Shown one piece after another: positions 55,406 through 64,000 of a stretch of 64,000 nt of DNA (position 1 is the stretch's first letter; each line of letters opens with the position of its first letter). The position numbers and the translations under genes are program-made. Source of the stretch: Methylobacterium bullatum (GTDB lineage Bacteria > Pseudomonadota > Alphaproteobacteria > Rhizobiales > Beijerinckiaceae); assembly GCA_902712845.1 (NCBI GenBank), contig LR743504.1:4066001-4130000 (forward strand), in the 5' to 3' direction. A model generated the notes under the pieces. It was not told the origin of the DNA. It ran no database searches and worked only from the letters and a program-made list of their open reading frames with translations.

Positions 55406-56686
55406 CTATCCTCGTGCCAGGGCGTCCCGGAACTCTGCCTCCGGCAGAAGTGCGCCGCCGGTGGTCCAGACCACATGCGTCGCCTGCGCAGGTGCGGCGG
55501 CGTCGAGATAGGGCCGAATTGCGGCGAAGCCTGCCGCCGCCGAGGGTTCGAGGCGCAGGCCCGGATCGGCCCAGAGGCGTTTCACCCAGGCGAACAGGTC
55601 GGCATCGGCGACCGTGACCACCGCCTCGATGAGCGGGCCGACCGTGCCCGCCACCAGCATCGAGGCGCCGGCCACCGCCAACCCGTCGGCGGCGGTGCGG
55701 TTGTCGAGGCCGATCTCGTAGACGTCCACCGGGCGCGACAGGCCGGCGGCGAGTTGCACCAGCATGCAGGGCGAGGCGACCGGTTCCACGAAGATGCAGC
55801 GGATTGCGTCGCCGAACAGCAGCTTCAGGCCGAGCGTGACGCCGCCGGGCGCGCCGCCGACGCCGCAGGGGAGATAGACGCAGAGCGGGTGGGCTGGATC
55901 GACCCTTATCCCGGCCCCGTCCAGTTGGCGGCGCAGGTCGAAGGCCGCCGCCGCATAGCCGAGGAACAGGTCGACGGAGCTCTCGTCGTCGACGAAATGG
56001 GCGTCGGCCCGCCCCTCGAAGGCCGAGCGTGCCGCCGCGACGGCGCTGCCGTAATCGCCCCGATGCTCGACCACGCGGGCACCGATATCCCGCAGGCGCA
56101 GCTTCTTCCACGCCTTGGCGTCGTGGGACATGTGGACTTCGACCGCGAAGCCCAGTGCCCGCGCCATGACGCCGACGCTGAAGCCGAGATTGCCGGTGCT
56201 GCCCACCGCGACCGTATGCGCGCCGAACGCCTCTCGGGCTTCGGCCTCCGCCAGCCGGGCATAGGAATCCCCCGGCCGCAGCAGGCCCTTCTTCAGCCCG
56301 AGCCGCTCGGCATAGACCAGCACCTCGTAGACGCCGCCCCGCGCCTTGATGCAGCCCGTGACGGGAAGGGCGTGATCGGCCTTCACCCAGACCGCGCCGC
56401 CATCCGGACCCGCGATGGCCTTCGCGACGTGGCCGGCGAGGGGCATCAGGGGCGAGTCGATGCGACCGGTGTCGAGATCGGAAAAGAGGTGGCGCAGCAG
56501 CGGATCGAAGCGGCGCCAGCGCGCCTCCGCCGCCTCCACATCGGCCAGGGAGAAGGCCAGGCTCGGCAGGAACTCGGCGGCCGGCCGGAGATGAGGATTG
56601 AGCCAGGTGGTGGGCCGGGCCTCGCGCACGCTCGCCGGAATGGCGTCGAGGGAGGGGGCGGGCGACGTGTCGGCATCCATGCTCAT
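55406..56686 (-). CDS. dsdA: D-serine ammonia-lyase (D-serine dehydratase)
   Basis: A 426-residue PLP fold-type II enzyme. The PLP lysine is K114 in PVTGCIKARGG, and STGNLGFSVGVM and LPCGVGGAPGGV give the phosphate-binding regions. The overall pattern (KADHALPVTGCIKARGGVYEVL, FVDDESSVDLFLGYA) is that of DsdA, which converts D-serine to pyruvate and ammonia. It lies next to the acdR/acdS pair, another PLP deaminase system, and on the same strand as acdR. Confidence 0.9.
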   Translation of the reverse strand: MSMDADTSPAPSLDAIPASVREARPTTWLNPHLRPAAEFLPSLAFSLADVEAAEARWRRFDPLLRHLFSDLDTGRIDSPLMPLAGHVAKAIAGPDGGAVWVKADHALPVTGCIKARGGVYEVLVYAERLGLKKGLLRPGDSYARLAEAEAREAFGAHTVAVGSTGNLGFSVGVMARALGFAVEVHMSHDAKAWKKLRLRDIGARVVEHRGDYGSAVAAARSAFEGRADAHFVDDESSVDLFLGYAAAAFDLRRQLDGAGIRVDPAHPLCVYLPCGVGGAPGGVTLGLKLLFGDAIRCIFVEPVASPCMLVQLAAGLSRPVDVYEIGLDNRTAADGLAVAGASMLVAGTVGPLIEAVVTVADADLFAWVKRLWADPGLRLEPSAAAGFAAIRPYLDAAAPAQATHVVWTTGGALLPEAEFRDALARG

Positions 56687-56807
56687 GCGTTCCCTTCTCC
56701 TATGATCCCGGTGGCCTCAGCGCCGTCGCGGCGCTCGATGGACTGGCGGGACCGCCGCGCGCAAGCCTCGCGCTCAGAGAACCGCTCGCCGTCAAAGATG
56801 CCCATCG

Positions 56808-57272
56808 TCAGAGATCCATCGGCGCATTGTCCACCACCTCCTTCATGACGAAGAAGGTCCGCGTCTGCCGCACTCCCGGCAGGGCGATCAGGGTCTCGCT
56901 GTGCAGGCGGTTGAAATCCGCCATGTCGGAGACGCGGATCTTGAGGAAATAGTCGAAATCCCCGGCCACGAGATGGCAGTCGAGCATGGTCGGCATCGCC
57001 TGGGCGGCGGCCTCGAAAGCGGCGAAGCTCTCCGGGGTCGAGCGGTCGAGCACGACGCCGACGATGACCAGGGACCCCCGTCCGACCTTTTCCGGCGCGA
57101 TCCGCGCATGGACGCCGCGGATGTAGCCCTCGTCGAACAGGCGCTGCGTGCGGCGGTGGCAGGTGGCCGCGCTGGTATTCACCCGCTTGGCGATCTCGGC
57201 ATTGTTCATGCGCCCATCGGCCTGGAGCAGGCGCAGGATCTTCAGATCGATCCGGTCGAGCGATGGCGACAT
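56808..57272 (-). CDS. acdR: Lrp/AsnC-family regulator of ACC deaminase
   Basis: A 154-residue regulator. The N-terminal helix-turn-helix ([30 protein letters not shown]) precedes the RAM ligand-binding domain. It is divergent from acdS with a 160-bp intergenic region, the standard arrangement in which AcdR with ACC activates acdS. Symbol is assigned on this context. Confidence 0.88.
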   Translation of the reverse strand: MSPSLDRIDLKILRLLQADGRMNNAEIAKRVNTSAATCHRRTQRLFDEGYIRGVHARIAPEKVGRGSLVIVGVVLDRSTPESFAAFEAAAQAMPTMLDCHLVAGDFDYFLKIRVSDMADFNRLHSETLIALPGVRQTRTFFVMKEVVDNAPMDL

Positions 57273-57432
57273 GGAAGAACCTTCCGTATTCCTAGCAGAA
57301 ACGACGGTTCATGCTAAGCTCGACGGGCTATTTCCCGCAATCTTGTGGCATATTTCATCGTCATTCGAGAGCACCTTTCGCGTGAGTTTTGCTAGCGTTC
57401 AGCTCTCCCTGATGCGAGGACGTTGCCAAGCC

Positions 57433-58443
57433 ATGCTGTCGAAATTCGAGCGCTATCCCCTCACCTTCGGCCCGAGCCCGATCGAGAAGCTGTCGCGCCT
57501 CACCGACCATCTCGGCGGCGATGTCGAGATCTACGCCAAGCGCGAGGATTGCAATTCCGGCCTGGCTTACGGAGGCAACAAGCTGCGCAAGCTCGAATAC
57601 ATCGTGCCCGATGCCATCGCGAGCGGAGCCGATACGCTGGTCTCCATCGGCGGCGTGCAATCGAACCATACCCGCATGGTCGCGGCGGTGGCCGCCAAGA
57701 TCGGGATGAAGTGCCGGCTGATCCAGGAAGCCTGGGTGCCGCACGAGGATGCGGTCTACGACCGGGTCGGCAACATCCTGCTGTCGCGCATCATGGGCGC
57801 GGAGACGCAGCTCGTGGATGACGGGTTCGACATCGGCATCCGCGAGAGCTGGAAGGCGGCCCTGGAGGATGTGAGGGCCAAGGGCGGCAAGCCCTATGCG
57901 ATTCCGGCCGGCGCCTCGGTGCACAAGTTCGGCGGCCTCGGCTATGTGGGCTTCGCCGAGGAGGTGCGTGCCCAGGAGGCCGAGATGGGCCTGACGTTCG
58001 ACTACATCGTCGTTTGCACCGTCACCGGCTCGACCCATGCCGGCATGGTGGTGGGCTTCGCCGCCGATGGCCGCGCCCGCAACGTCATCGGCATCGACGC
58101 CTCCTGCACCCCGGCCCAGACCAAGGCGCAGGTGCTCGACATCGCGAAGAACACTGCCGCGCTGATCGGCGCCCCCGACATCACCGAGGACGACGTGGTC
58201 CTCAACGAGGATTACGCCTACCCGGTCTACGGCGTGCCCTCGAAGGAGACGGTCGAGGCGATCCGCCTCTCGGCGCGGCTCGAGGCCATGATCACCGACC
58301 CGGTCTACGAGGGGAAGTCGATGCAGGGGATGATCGACCTCACCCGCAAGGGTTTCTTCCCCAAGGGCTCAAAGGTGCTCTACGCCCATCTCGGCGGCGC
58401 ACCGGCCCTGAACGGCTACAGCTACACGTTCCGGAACGGCTGA
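57433..58443 (+). CDS. acdS: 1-aminocyclopropane-1-carboxylate deaminase
   Basis: A 336-residue PLP enzyme that splits ACC, the plant ethylene precursor, to 2-oxobutyrate and ammonia. The PLP lysine is K50 in [10 protein letters not shown]. Hallmark residues that separate true AcdS from D-cysteine desulfhydrases are present: E293 in PVYEGKSM and L320 in YAHLGG, matching E295 and L322 of Pseudomonas UW4. Start at 57433; upstream frame extension lies in the acdR promoter. It marks a plant-associated lifestyle. Confidence 0.95.
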   Translation: MLSKFERYPLTFGPSPIEKLSRLTDHLGGDVEIYAKREDCNSGLAYGGNKLRKLEYIVPDAIASGADTLVSIGGVQSNHTRMVAAVAAKIGMKCRLIQEAWVPHEDAVYDRVGNILLSRIMGAETQLVDDGFDIGIRESWKAALEDVRAKGGKPYAIPAGASVHKFGGLGYVGFAEEVRAQEAEMGLTFDYIVVCTVTGSTHAGMVVGFAADGRARNVIGIDASCTPAQTKAQVLDIAKNTAALIGAPDITEDDVVLNEDYAYPVYGVPSKETVEAIRLSARLEAMITDPVYEGKSMQGMIDLTRKGFFPKGSKVLYAHLGGAPALNGYSYTFRNG

Positions 58444-58512
58444 GACGAGAACCGTTGACGGGCTTGGGATGGACTGCGAGCGCTGCTGCCCCTCTCCTCT
58501 CATCCCTACGGC

Positions 58513-58626
58513 ATTCACACATGTCGCGGATGCGCGGGTCCCCTCTCCTTGTGGGAGAGGGAGCCCGTCGCGCCTCAGGCCGAACCGTTTGGGTAAAGCA
58601 GATAGACGTCGACCGGCTGTGTGAAT
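58513..58626. repeat. MITE-like palindromic repeat
   Basis: The outer inverted repeats ATTCACACA (58513-58521) and TGTGTGAAT (58618-58626) enclose a central hairpin CCCTCTCC/GGAGAGGG (58541-58548 and 58554-58561). The right half matches 991-1079 and part of the left half (CACACATCGCGGATGC) recurs at about 61328. It is non-coding and lies between acdS and a convergent LysR gene. Confidence 0.72.
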
Positions 58627-58666
58627 CCAGGAGCTCCTCAGAAAAATTTACCCGCGCAAGCATCTC

Positions 58667-59578
58667 TCACCAAGCACCGCCGGTCCCCGCCGGCGGCAGG
58701 GCGGCCACGAGCTGGCGCAGGAACGCCTGCGCCGCATGCGGCAGCTTGCGGTCCCGCATGAGCTGGACCTGAATGCCGCGCCGCAGGCTCGCCTGCGACT
58801 GGATCGGGATGCAGACCAGCTCCCCGAGCCGCACCGGCGTCTGCACCGAGAGCGGCGACATCAGCGCGATCCCCCTCGTCCTTCGGACGAAGGGCAGCAG
58901 CGCCGTGAGGATGTTGGAGGTCAGCGTCGGCTCGATGACGATGCCTTCCGCCCGGCAGGCCGCATCGAAGACGAGGCGCGCGGTTGTGTCGAGGGGCGGC
59001 ATCGCCATCGGATAGGCCTGGAGCTCGTCGAGCCGGATTGGCCCCCGGCCGGCCAGCGGATGGCCGGGGGCGGCCAGCGCGACCATCTCCACCACGGTCT
59101 CGTAGAACACCGTGACGAGGTTCGTCGGCGCCAGCGCGAAGGTGATGCCCATATCGGCGTCGCCCGCCGCCACGACCTGCGTGACTTGTGCCGGGGGCAG
59201 AACCTGGATTTCGAAACGGATGCCGGGATAGAGCGCGTGAAACTCGGCGATGGCGTTCGGCAAGAGGTCGAGGGCGAATCCCTCCGCGGTGGCGACGCGG
59301 ATGAAGCCCCGTGCCAGCCCGCGCAATTCCTGGATTTCGGCAGCGACCTGCTCGGCCCGCGCCAAGGCCTGCCGCGCATGCTGGGCCAGCAACTCGCCGG
59401 ACGGACTCAGGACCATGCCGCGCGGCCGGCGCTCGAACAGGACGCAATCGAGTTCCGCTTCGAGATTGGCGATCTGGCGGCTGATCGCGGAGGCGGCGAC
59501 GTTGAGCTGCACCGAGGCCGCCGCGATGGACCCTGTCCGGGCCACGGCGAGGAAATAGCGCAGGCCTGACATCTGCAT
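58667..59578 (-). CDS. LysR-family transcriptional regulator, divergent from peptide transporter
   Basis: A 303-residue LysR protein. The helix-turn-helix is at residues 3-62 (LRYFLAVARTGSIAAASVQLNVAASAISRQIANLE), and the effector domain follows. It is divergent from the second peptide ABC binding-protein gene with a 177-bp spacer, so it probably controls that operon and the downstream peptidase. Start at 59578. Confidence 0.88.
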   Translation of the reverse strand: MQMSGLRYFLAVARTGSIAAASVQLNVAASAISRQIANLEAELDCVLFERRPRGMVLSPSGELLAQHARQALARAEQVAAEIQELRGLARGFIRVATAEGFALDLLPNAIAEFHALYPGIRFEIQVLPPAQVTQVVAAGDADMGITFALAPTNLVTVFYETVVEMVALAAPGHPLAGRGPIRLDELQAYPMAMPPLDTTARLVFDAACRAEGIVIEPTLTSNILTALLPFVRRTRGIALMSPLSVQTPVRLGELVCIPIQSQASLRRGIQVQLMRDRKLPHAAQAFLRQLVAALPPAGTGGAW

Positions 59579-59755
59579 GGTCGATCTCCCAAGCCCCGCC
59601 GGCTGCGCGAGCATTGCCGGAACGGCACGGCAAGCTTCGACAAATTCTACTTGTTGCGATGCAAAATGCACAACATCATTGCACGACGAAAAAAGCGGCA
59701 GGACGAGACGCTGTAGTGTCCGTCGAGATGTCGCGGAGCTGAAGGGATGCAGATC

Positions 59756-61282
59756 ATGGCGAGATACCTTCCCGCGGCAGGCGCCACACTCGCTCTCCTG
59801 CTGACGACGTTCAGCGTTCCGGCGCTCGCCGGCAAGGCCAACGACACCCTGGTCTATGCCTCGGACACCGAGCCGGAGAACGTGAGCCCGTATCACAACA
59901 GCGCCCGCGAGGGCGTCGTCCTCGCCCGCAACGTCTGGGACACCCTGCTCTACCGCGATCCGAAGACCGGCGCGTATCAGCCGATGCTCGCCACCGCCTG
60001 GAAATGGGTCGACCCGACGACCCTCGAACTGACCCTGCGCGAGGGCGTGACCTTCCATAACGGTGATGTCTTCGGCCCCGAGGACGTGGCCTTCACCTTC
60101 AACTACGTGCTGACGCCGGAAGCCCGCACGGTGACGAAGCAGAACGTCGACTGGATGAAGTCGACGGAAGTGGTGGACGCCAGGACCGTCCGCATCCACC
60201 TCAAGACCGCCTTCCCCGCCGCTCTCGAATATCTCGCCGGACCGACCCCGATCTTCCCGGCCGCTTACTTCAAAAAGGTCGGCCTCGACGGTTTCGCCAA
60301 GGCTCCCATCGGCACCGGCCCCTACCGCATCACCAGCGTCGAGAACGGACGCGGGGTGAAGATGGAGCGCAACGCCAAGTATTGGCCCGGTAGCCCCATC
60401 GGGATGCCCAAGATCGGCAAGCTCGAATTCCGCGTCATCCCCGATGCCGACAGCCGCATGGCCGAACTCGTCACCGGCGGCATCGACTGGATCTGGCGCG
60501 TCCCGAGCGACCAGGCCGACCAGCTCAAGGCCGCGCCCAACGTCACCGTGCTCAGCGCCGAGACCATGCGCGTCGGCTTCCTGCAATTCGACACGCTCGG
60601 CCGCGCCAAGGAGAACTCGCCGCTCAAGGATCCCCGCGTCCGCCAGGCGATCTCCTACGCCATCGACCGCAAGGCGATGGTGGACAACCTCGTCCGCGGC
60701 GGCAGCCGCGTCATGAACGCGGCCTGCTTCATCGACCAGTTCGGCTGTACCGACGAGGGCGTGCCGCGCTACGGTTACGATCCGGCCAAGGCCAAGGCGC
60801 TCCTCAAGGAGGCCGGCTATCCCGACGGGTTCGAGATCGATCTCGGCGCCTATCGCGAGCGCGACTACGCCGAGGCCGTCATCGGCTACCTGCGCGCCGT
60901 CGGCATCACCGCCCGGCTCAACTATCTGCGTTACGCGGCGCTGCGCGACATGATCCGGGGCGGCAAGGTCTCCATCGCCTTCCAGACCTGGGGCTCGTTC
61001 TCGGTCCTCGACGTCTCGGCCTTCACGGGCGTCTACCTCAAGGGCGGTGACGAGGACCTGACCAAGGATCCCGAGACCATCGCGGCGCTCCAGGCCGGGG
61101 ACGGCGCCACCGATCCGGCCGCGCGCAAGGTGAAATACGCCGAGGCGCTCAAGCGCATCGCGGCCCAGGCCTACATCCTGCCGCTGTTCTCCTACTCGAC
61201 CAACTACGCCTTCACCTCGGACCTCGCCTTCACGGCGCAGCCCGACGAGCTGCCGCGCTTCTATGCGGCGAGTTGGAAGTGA
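59756..61282 (+). CDS. peptide ABC transporter substrate-binding protein (SBP family 5)
   Basis: A 508-residue periplasmic protein. The signal peptide (residues 1-26, ending FSVPALAGK) precedes a family 5 binding protein with AWKWVDPTTLELTLREGVTF and DPRVRQAISYAIDRKAMV. The ATG at 59756 has GAAGGG 9 nt upstream; the ATG at 59747 is too close to it. It is the first gene of a second peptide/nickel-type ABC operon. Ligand unknown; the linked M20 peptidase suggests a peptide or acylated amino acid. Confidence 0.9.
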   Translation: MARYLPAAGATLALLLTTFSVPALAGKANDTLVYASDTEPENVSPYHNSAREGVVLARNVWDTLLYRDPKTGAYQPMLATAWKWVDPTTLELTLREGVTFHNGDVFGPEDVAFTFNYVLTPEARTVTKQNVDWMKSTEVVDARTVRIHLKTAFPAALEYLAGPTPIFPAAYFKKVGLDGFAKAPIGTGPYRITSVENGRGVKMERNAKYWPGSPIGMPKIGKLEFRVIPDADSRMAELVTGGIDWIWRVPSDQADQLKAAPNVTVLSAETMRVGFLQFDTLGRAKENSPLKDPRVRQAISYAIDRKAMVDNLVRGGSRVMNAACFIDQFGCTDEGVPRYGYDPAKAKALLKEAGYPDGFEIDLGAYRERDYAEAVIGYLRAVGITARLNYLRYAALRDMIRGGKVSIAFQTWGSFSVLDVSAFTGVYLKGGDEDLTKDPETIAALQAGDGATDPAARKVKYAEALKRIAAQAYILPLFSYSTNYAFTSDLAFTAQPDELPRFYAASWK

Positions 61283-61354
61283 GGAGTCGCGAGGCGCGGG
61301 TCCGCGCTCACTGAAGGCCTGCCGCTGCACACATCGCGGATGCAGCCCTCGCCG

Positions 61355-61491
61355 TCCCCTCTCCCCTCTGCGGGAGAGGGTGGCCCGCGAAGCGGGTCGG
61401 GAGAGGGGAGCGACGGTTCCGGATAGCGCGCTCCCCTCTCCCGACCCTCGCTGACGCGAGGGCCACCCTCCCCCGCAGAGGGGGGAGGGAG
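61355..61491. repeat. large inverted repeat between binding-protein and permease genes
   Basis: Left arm (61355-61412) and right arm (61429-61491) are inverted copies containing TCCCCTCTCCC/GGGAGAGGGGA-like and GGTGGCC/GGCCACC blocks. A smaller hairpin (CCCGCGAAGCGGG, about 61384-61396) sits in the left arm. It lies in the 289-bp gap between the binding protein and first permease, exactly like the repeat in the first peptide operon. Confidence 0.75.
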
Positions 61492-61571
61492 AAGCCCGCG
61501 CATCGCGCTCGGCAGAGCCGAACGGTCGTCCGGAGGACGAACGACACGACCCGTAACGAAGGAACCGGCCC

Positions 61572-62486
61572 ATGCTCAGGTTCATGCTGCAACGCATCCT
61601 CGTCGCCATCGCGGTCGCCGTGACGGTGTCGGTGGCGAGCTTCATGCTGCTGCACCTTTCCGGCGACCTCGCCGCCGCCATCGCCGGCCCCGAGGCCACC
61701 TCCGCCCAGGTCGAGGCGATCCGGGTCCAGTACGGGCTGAACCAGCCGATGCTGGCGCAATTCACCGCCTGGGCGTGGAAAGCGCTGCATTTCGATTTCG
61801 GCAATTCCTTCTACTTCCGGGAAAGCGTGGTCGATCTCCTCGCCTCCCGCATGCCGATCACCCTGTTCCTCGGCGTGGTGGCGCTGGCCGTCGCCCTGTT
61901 CGTGGCGATCCCGCTCGGCGTGCTGGCGGCGGTGAAGCGCGACACCTGGATCGACCGGCTCGCATTGTCGGTCTCGGTGCTGGGCCAGGCGATGCCGAGC
62001 TTCTGGTTCGGCCTGACGCTGATCATGGTCTTCTCGGTGAACCTGCGCTGGCTGCCGGTCTCGGGCAACACGACCTGGAAGCACTTCGTGCTGCCGGCCA
62101 TCGCGCTCGGCTACTACGCCATGCCCGCCGTGATGCGGCTCACCCGCAACGGCATGCTCGAAGTCCTGGCCTCCGACTACGTGCGGACGGCACGGGCCAA
62201 AGGTCTCCCACCGCGAAAAATCCTGATCCGGCATGCGCTCCGCAACGCCGTGATCCCGGTGATCGCGCTGGCCGCCGTGCAGTTCGGCTTCATGCTCGGC
62301 GGCTCCATCGTGATCGAGGCGGTGTTCTCGCTCCAGGGGCTCGGGCAGCTCGCCTGGGAGAGCATCGCCCGCAACGACTTCCCCGTGGTGCAGGCGATCG
62401 TGCTGGTCCTGGCGATGATCTACATCGCCCTGACGCTGGCCGCCGACCTCCTCAACGCCTTCCTCGATCCCCGGCTGCGCCAATGA
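61572..62486 (+). CDS. peptide ABC transporter permease (DppB-like)
   Basis: A 304-residue permease. It starts with the DppB pattern (MLRFMLQRILVAI), has a periplasmic loop (LNQPMLAQFTAWAW) and the cytoplasmic EAA-like loop DYVRTARAKGLPPRKILIRHAL. About six helices. It pairs with the next permease, with which it overlaps by 4 nt. No ATPase is present between here and the window end. Confidence 0.92.
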   Translation: MLRFMLQRILVAIAVAVTVSVASFMLLHLSGDLAAAIAGPEATSAQVEAIRVQYGLNQPMLAQFTAWAWKALHFDFGNSFYFRESVVDLLASRMPITLFLGVVALAVALFVAIPLGVLAAVKRDTWIDRLALSVSVLGQAMPSFWFGLTLIMVFSVNLRWLPVSGNTTWKHFVLPAIALGYYAMPAVMRLTRNGMLEVLASDYVRTARAKGLPPRKILIRHALRNAVIPVIALAAVQFGFMLGGSIVIEAVFSLQGLGQLAWESIARNDFPVVQAIVLVLAMIYIALTLAADLLNAFLDPRLRQ

Positions 62487-63448
62487 CCCTTCAGCCGTCT
62501 TCCTCCCCGGTGGCTCCCGCCCTCCCCTCGGCCGACCTGCTGGTCCAGGCCGCTCCCCTGCCCGAGGCGAACGCGCCGCTGCCGGCGTCGCGCTCGCCCA
62601 CCGCGCTGGCCCTCCGGCGTGGCCTCCATCACGGCGGCTTCATGATCGGGGCCGTCATTCTCGGCGGGATCGTGCTGGCGGCCCTGGCCGCGCCCCTGAT
62701 CGCCCCGCACGACCCCTATGCCCAGGACGTCTCGCGCCGCCTGATTCCGCCGATCTGGAACGTGAAGGGGACCTGGGACCACGTGCTCGGCACCGACAAG
62801 CTCGGGCGCGACTATCTCAGCCGCCTGATCTACGGCAGCCAGATCTCCCTTCTCATCGGGATCGCGGCGGCCTGCATCTCCGGCCTGATCGGCACCGTGC
62901 TCGGCATCTGCGCCGGCTATTTCGGCGGCAAGGTCGACGCGGTGGTGAGCTACGTCGTCACCACGCGCCTCGCCATGCCGGTGGTGCTGGTGGCGCTCGC
63001 CATGGCCTCCCTGGTGGGCGGCTCGCTCAAGGTGGTGGTGCTCGTACTGGGCCTGTTGTTGTGGGACCGTTTCGCCGTGGTGACGCGTGCCGCCACCCGC
63101 CAGATCCGCGACCAGGATTTCGTCGCGGCGGCCCGCGCCGCCGGCTTCTCGAACGCCCGGATCCTGTTCCAGGAGATCCTGCCCAACATCTTCAACGCGC
63201 TCATCGTCGTGGCGACCCTGGAGATGGCGCATGCGATCTTGCTGGAGGCGGCCCTGTCGTTCCTCGGCCTCGGCGTCCAGCCGCCCCTGCCCTCCTGGGG
63301 GCTGATGATCGCCGAGGGCAAGCCGTACATGTTCTTCCAGCCCTGGGTCATCACCATCCCGGGCGTCGCCCTCCTCGTCCTCGTGCTCGCCATCAACCTC
63401 CTCGGCGACGGATTGCGCGACGTCACGGCCCCCGAAGGGCGTCGCTGA
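62483..63448 (+). CDS. peptide ABC transporter permease (DppC-like)
   Basis: A 321-residue permease. A 50-residue Pro/Ala-rich N-terminus precedes the first helix (FMIGAVILGGIVLAALAAPL), then the DppC motif GTDKLGRDYLSRLIYGSQIS and the EAA region (AARAAGFSNARILFQEILPN). The ATG overlaps the DppB stop as ATGA. The next gene is an M20 peptidase; the ATPases may lie beyond the window or elsewhere. Confidence 0.92.
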   Translation: MTLQPSSSPVAPALPSADLLVQAAPLPEANAPLPASRSPTALALRRGLHHGGFMIGAVILGGIVLAALAAPLIAPHDPYAQDVSRRLIPPIWNVKGTWDHVLGTDKLGRDYLSRLIYGSQISLLIGIAAACISGLIGTVLGICAGYFGGKVDAVVSYVVTTRLAMPVVLVALAMASLVGGSLKVVVLVLGLLLWDRFAVVTRAATRQIRDQDFVAAARAAGFSNARILFQEILPNIFNALIVVATLEMAHAILLEAALSFLGLGVQPPLPSWGLMIAEGKPYMFFQPWVITIPGVALLVLVLAINLLGDGLRDVTAPEGRR

Positions 63449-63507
63449 GCGCTTCCCCTCCCCTCGCATTCTCACCCGACACCGCCGACCCGACACAGAG
63501 TGGATCC

Positions 63508-64000
63508 ATGTCCCGACACGATGCGATCGCGCATGCCGCGCGCCACTACGACGGAGGCGGGTTCCGCGCCGTCCTGCAGGATGCCGTCGCCCGTCCCACC
63601 GAGAGCCAGACCACAGGGCAGCTGCCGGCGCTCCATGCCTACCTGTCCGACTTCCTCATGCCCGCCATCGCGCCGCTGGGCTTCGCCGGCCGCATCCTCG
63701 ACAATCCCGACGGCGAGCACGGCCCCTTCCTCATCGCCGAGCGGCACGAGGGCGACGCCCTGCCCACCGTGCTGATCTACGGCCATGGCGACACCGTGCG
63801 CGGCTACCCCGAACAATGGCGCGCCGGCCTCGACCCGTGGGCGATCGTCGTCGAGGGGGACCGCTGGTACGGCCGCGGCACCGCCGACAACAAGGGCCAG
63901 CACATCATCAATCTCGGCGCGCTCGAGGCGGTGATGGCGGCCCGGGGCGGGCGTCTCGGCTTCAACACCAAGCTCCTCATCGAGATGGGCGAGGAATCCG
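63508..64000 (+). CDS. M20-family metallopeptidase (partial, cut by window end)
   Basis: The first 164 residues of an M20 peptidase; it is open to the edge of the window. Metal-binding motifs are seen: VLIYGHGDTV (His and Asp), YGRGTADNKGQH (bridging Asp) and the start of the catalytic GEE segment (EMGEES). Members remove amino acids from peptides or hydrolyse N-acyl amino acids. It follows the peptide permease genes by 59 bp, so imported peptides are probably processed by it. Confidence 0.9.
   Translation, partial: MSRHDAIAHAARHYDGGGFRAVLQDAVARPTESQTTGQLPALHAYLSDFLMPAIAPLGFAGRILDNPDGEHGPFLIAERHEGDALPTVLIYGHGDTVRGYPEQWRAGLDPWAIVVEGDRWYGRGTADNKGQHIINLGALEAVMAARGGRLGFNTKLLIEMGEES

Noticed and set aside
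59579-61804. Upstream extension of the LysR frame on the minus strand
   Set aside because: It is antisense to the binding-protein gene and reads low-complexity sequence before the LysR start at 59578.

Overview
The window is high-GC DNA with tightly packed genes, ATGA-type overlaps and frequent GTG/TTG starts. Gene content fits a plant-associated alphaproteobacterium of the Methylobacterium/Methylorubrum type: acdS with a divergent Lrp-type acdR, a malonate decarboxylase operon, FUSC and AI-2E membrane proteins, and many small secreted proteins. The genus is an inference from gene content; no rRNA or tRNA gene was seen in the window.

Layout. 0-1.1 kb: an IS110-family transposase abutting a palindromic repeat. 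1.1-5.9 kb (minus): a peptide ABC transporter with binding protein, two permeases and one ATPase. 6.0-12.4 kb: a FUSC protein, cardiolipin synthase overlapping tail-to-tail with an EEP-family phosphoesterase, a DUF3606 protein, a small periplasmic protein and a LysR regulator. 12.5-21.5 kb: a surface-polysaccharide region with a Wzm/Wzt-type exporter, then a visibly AT-richer block (galE, a GT4 and a double-domain GT2 glycosyltransferase) that looks acquired, then a RgpF-like protein and a GT2 glycosyltransferase of normal composition. 21.7-23.1 kb: small proteins and a lipoprotein gene broken by two frameshifts. 23.2-30.0 kb (minus): a co-directional cluster of single-domain response regulator, AI-2E-type permease, pentapeptide-repeat membrane protein and hybrid histidine kinase. 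30.4-31.8 kb: a DUF4126 protein and a lytic transglycosylase.

32.2-39.2 kb carries two TonB-dependent receptors facing each other across an 18-bp perfect hairpin. The second belongs to a minus-strand locus with two Cys/His-rich small proteins and a frameshifted PepSY membrane protein, a combination suggestive of metal (perhaps copper) handling. 39.3-40.8 kb: a divergent LysR/PACE efflux pair. 40.9-48.1 kb: a GntR regulator divergent from mdcA-C-D-E-G-B-H (malonate decarboxylase, its prosthetic-group synthesis and malonyl loading). A palindromic repeat sits inside the translated N-terminus of mdcB. 48.2-53.8 kb: small secreted proteins, a GNAT acetyltransferase, an App1-type phosphatase, an Ldh2-type dehydrogenase and a DUF2778 L,D-transpeptidase-like protein. 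54.2-58.4 kb: a zinc alcohol/formaldehyde dehydrogenase, D-serine dehydratase, AcdR and AcdS. 58.7-64 kb: a LysR regulator divergent from a second peptide ABC set (binding protein and two permeases), followed by an M20 peptidase cut by the window end.

The window also holds a family of palindromic intergenic repeats with a CCTCTCC...GGAGAGG-type core. Both peptide ABC operons carry a large inverted repeat of this kind between the binding-protein gene and the first permease gene.
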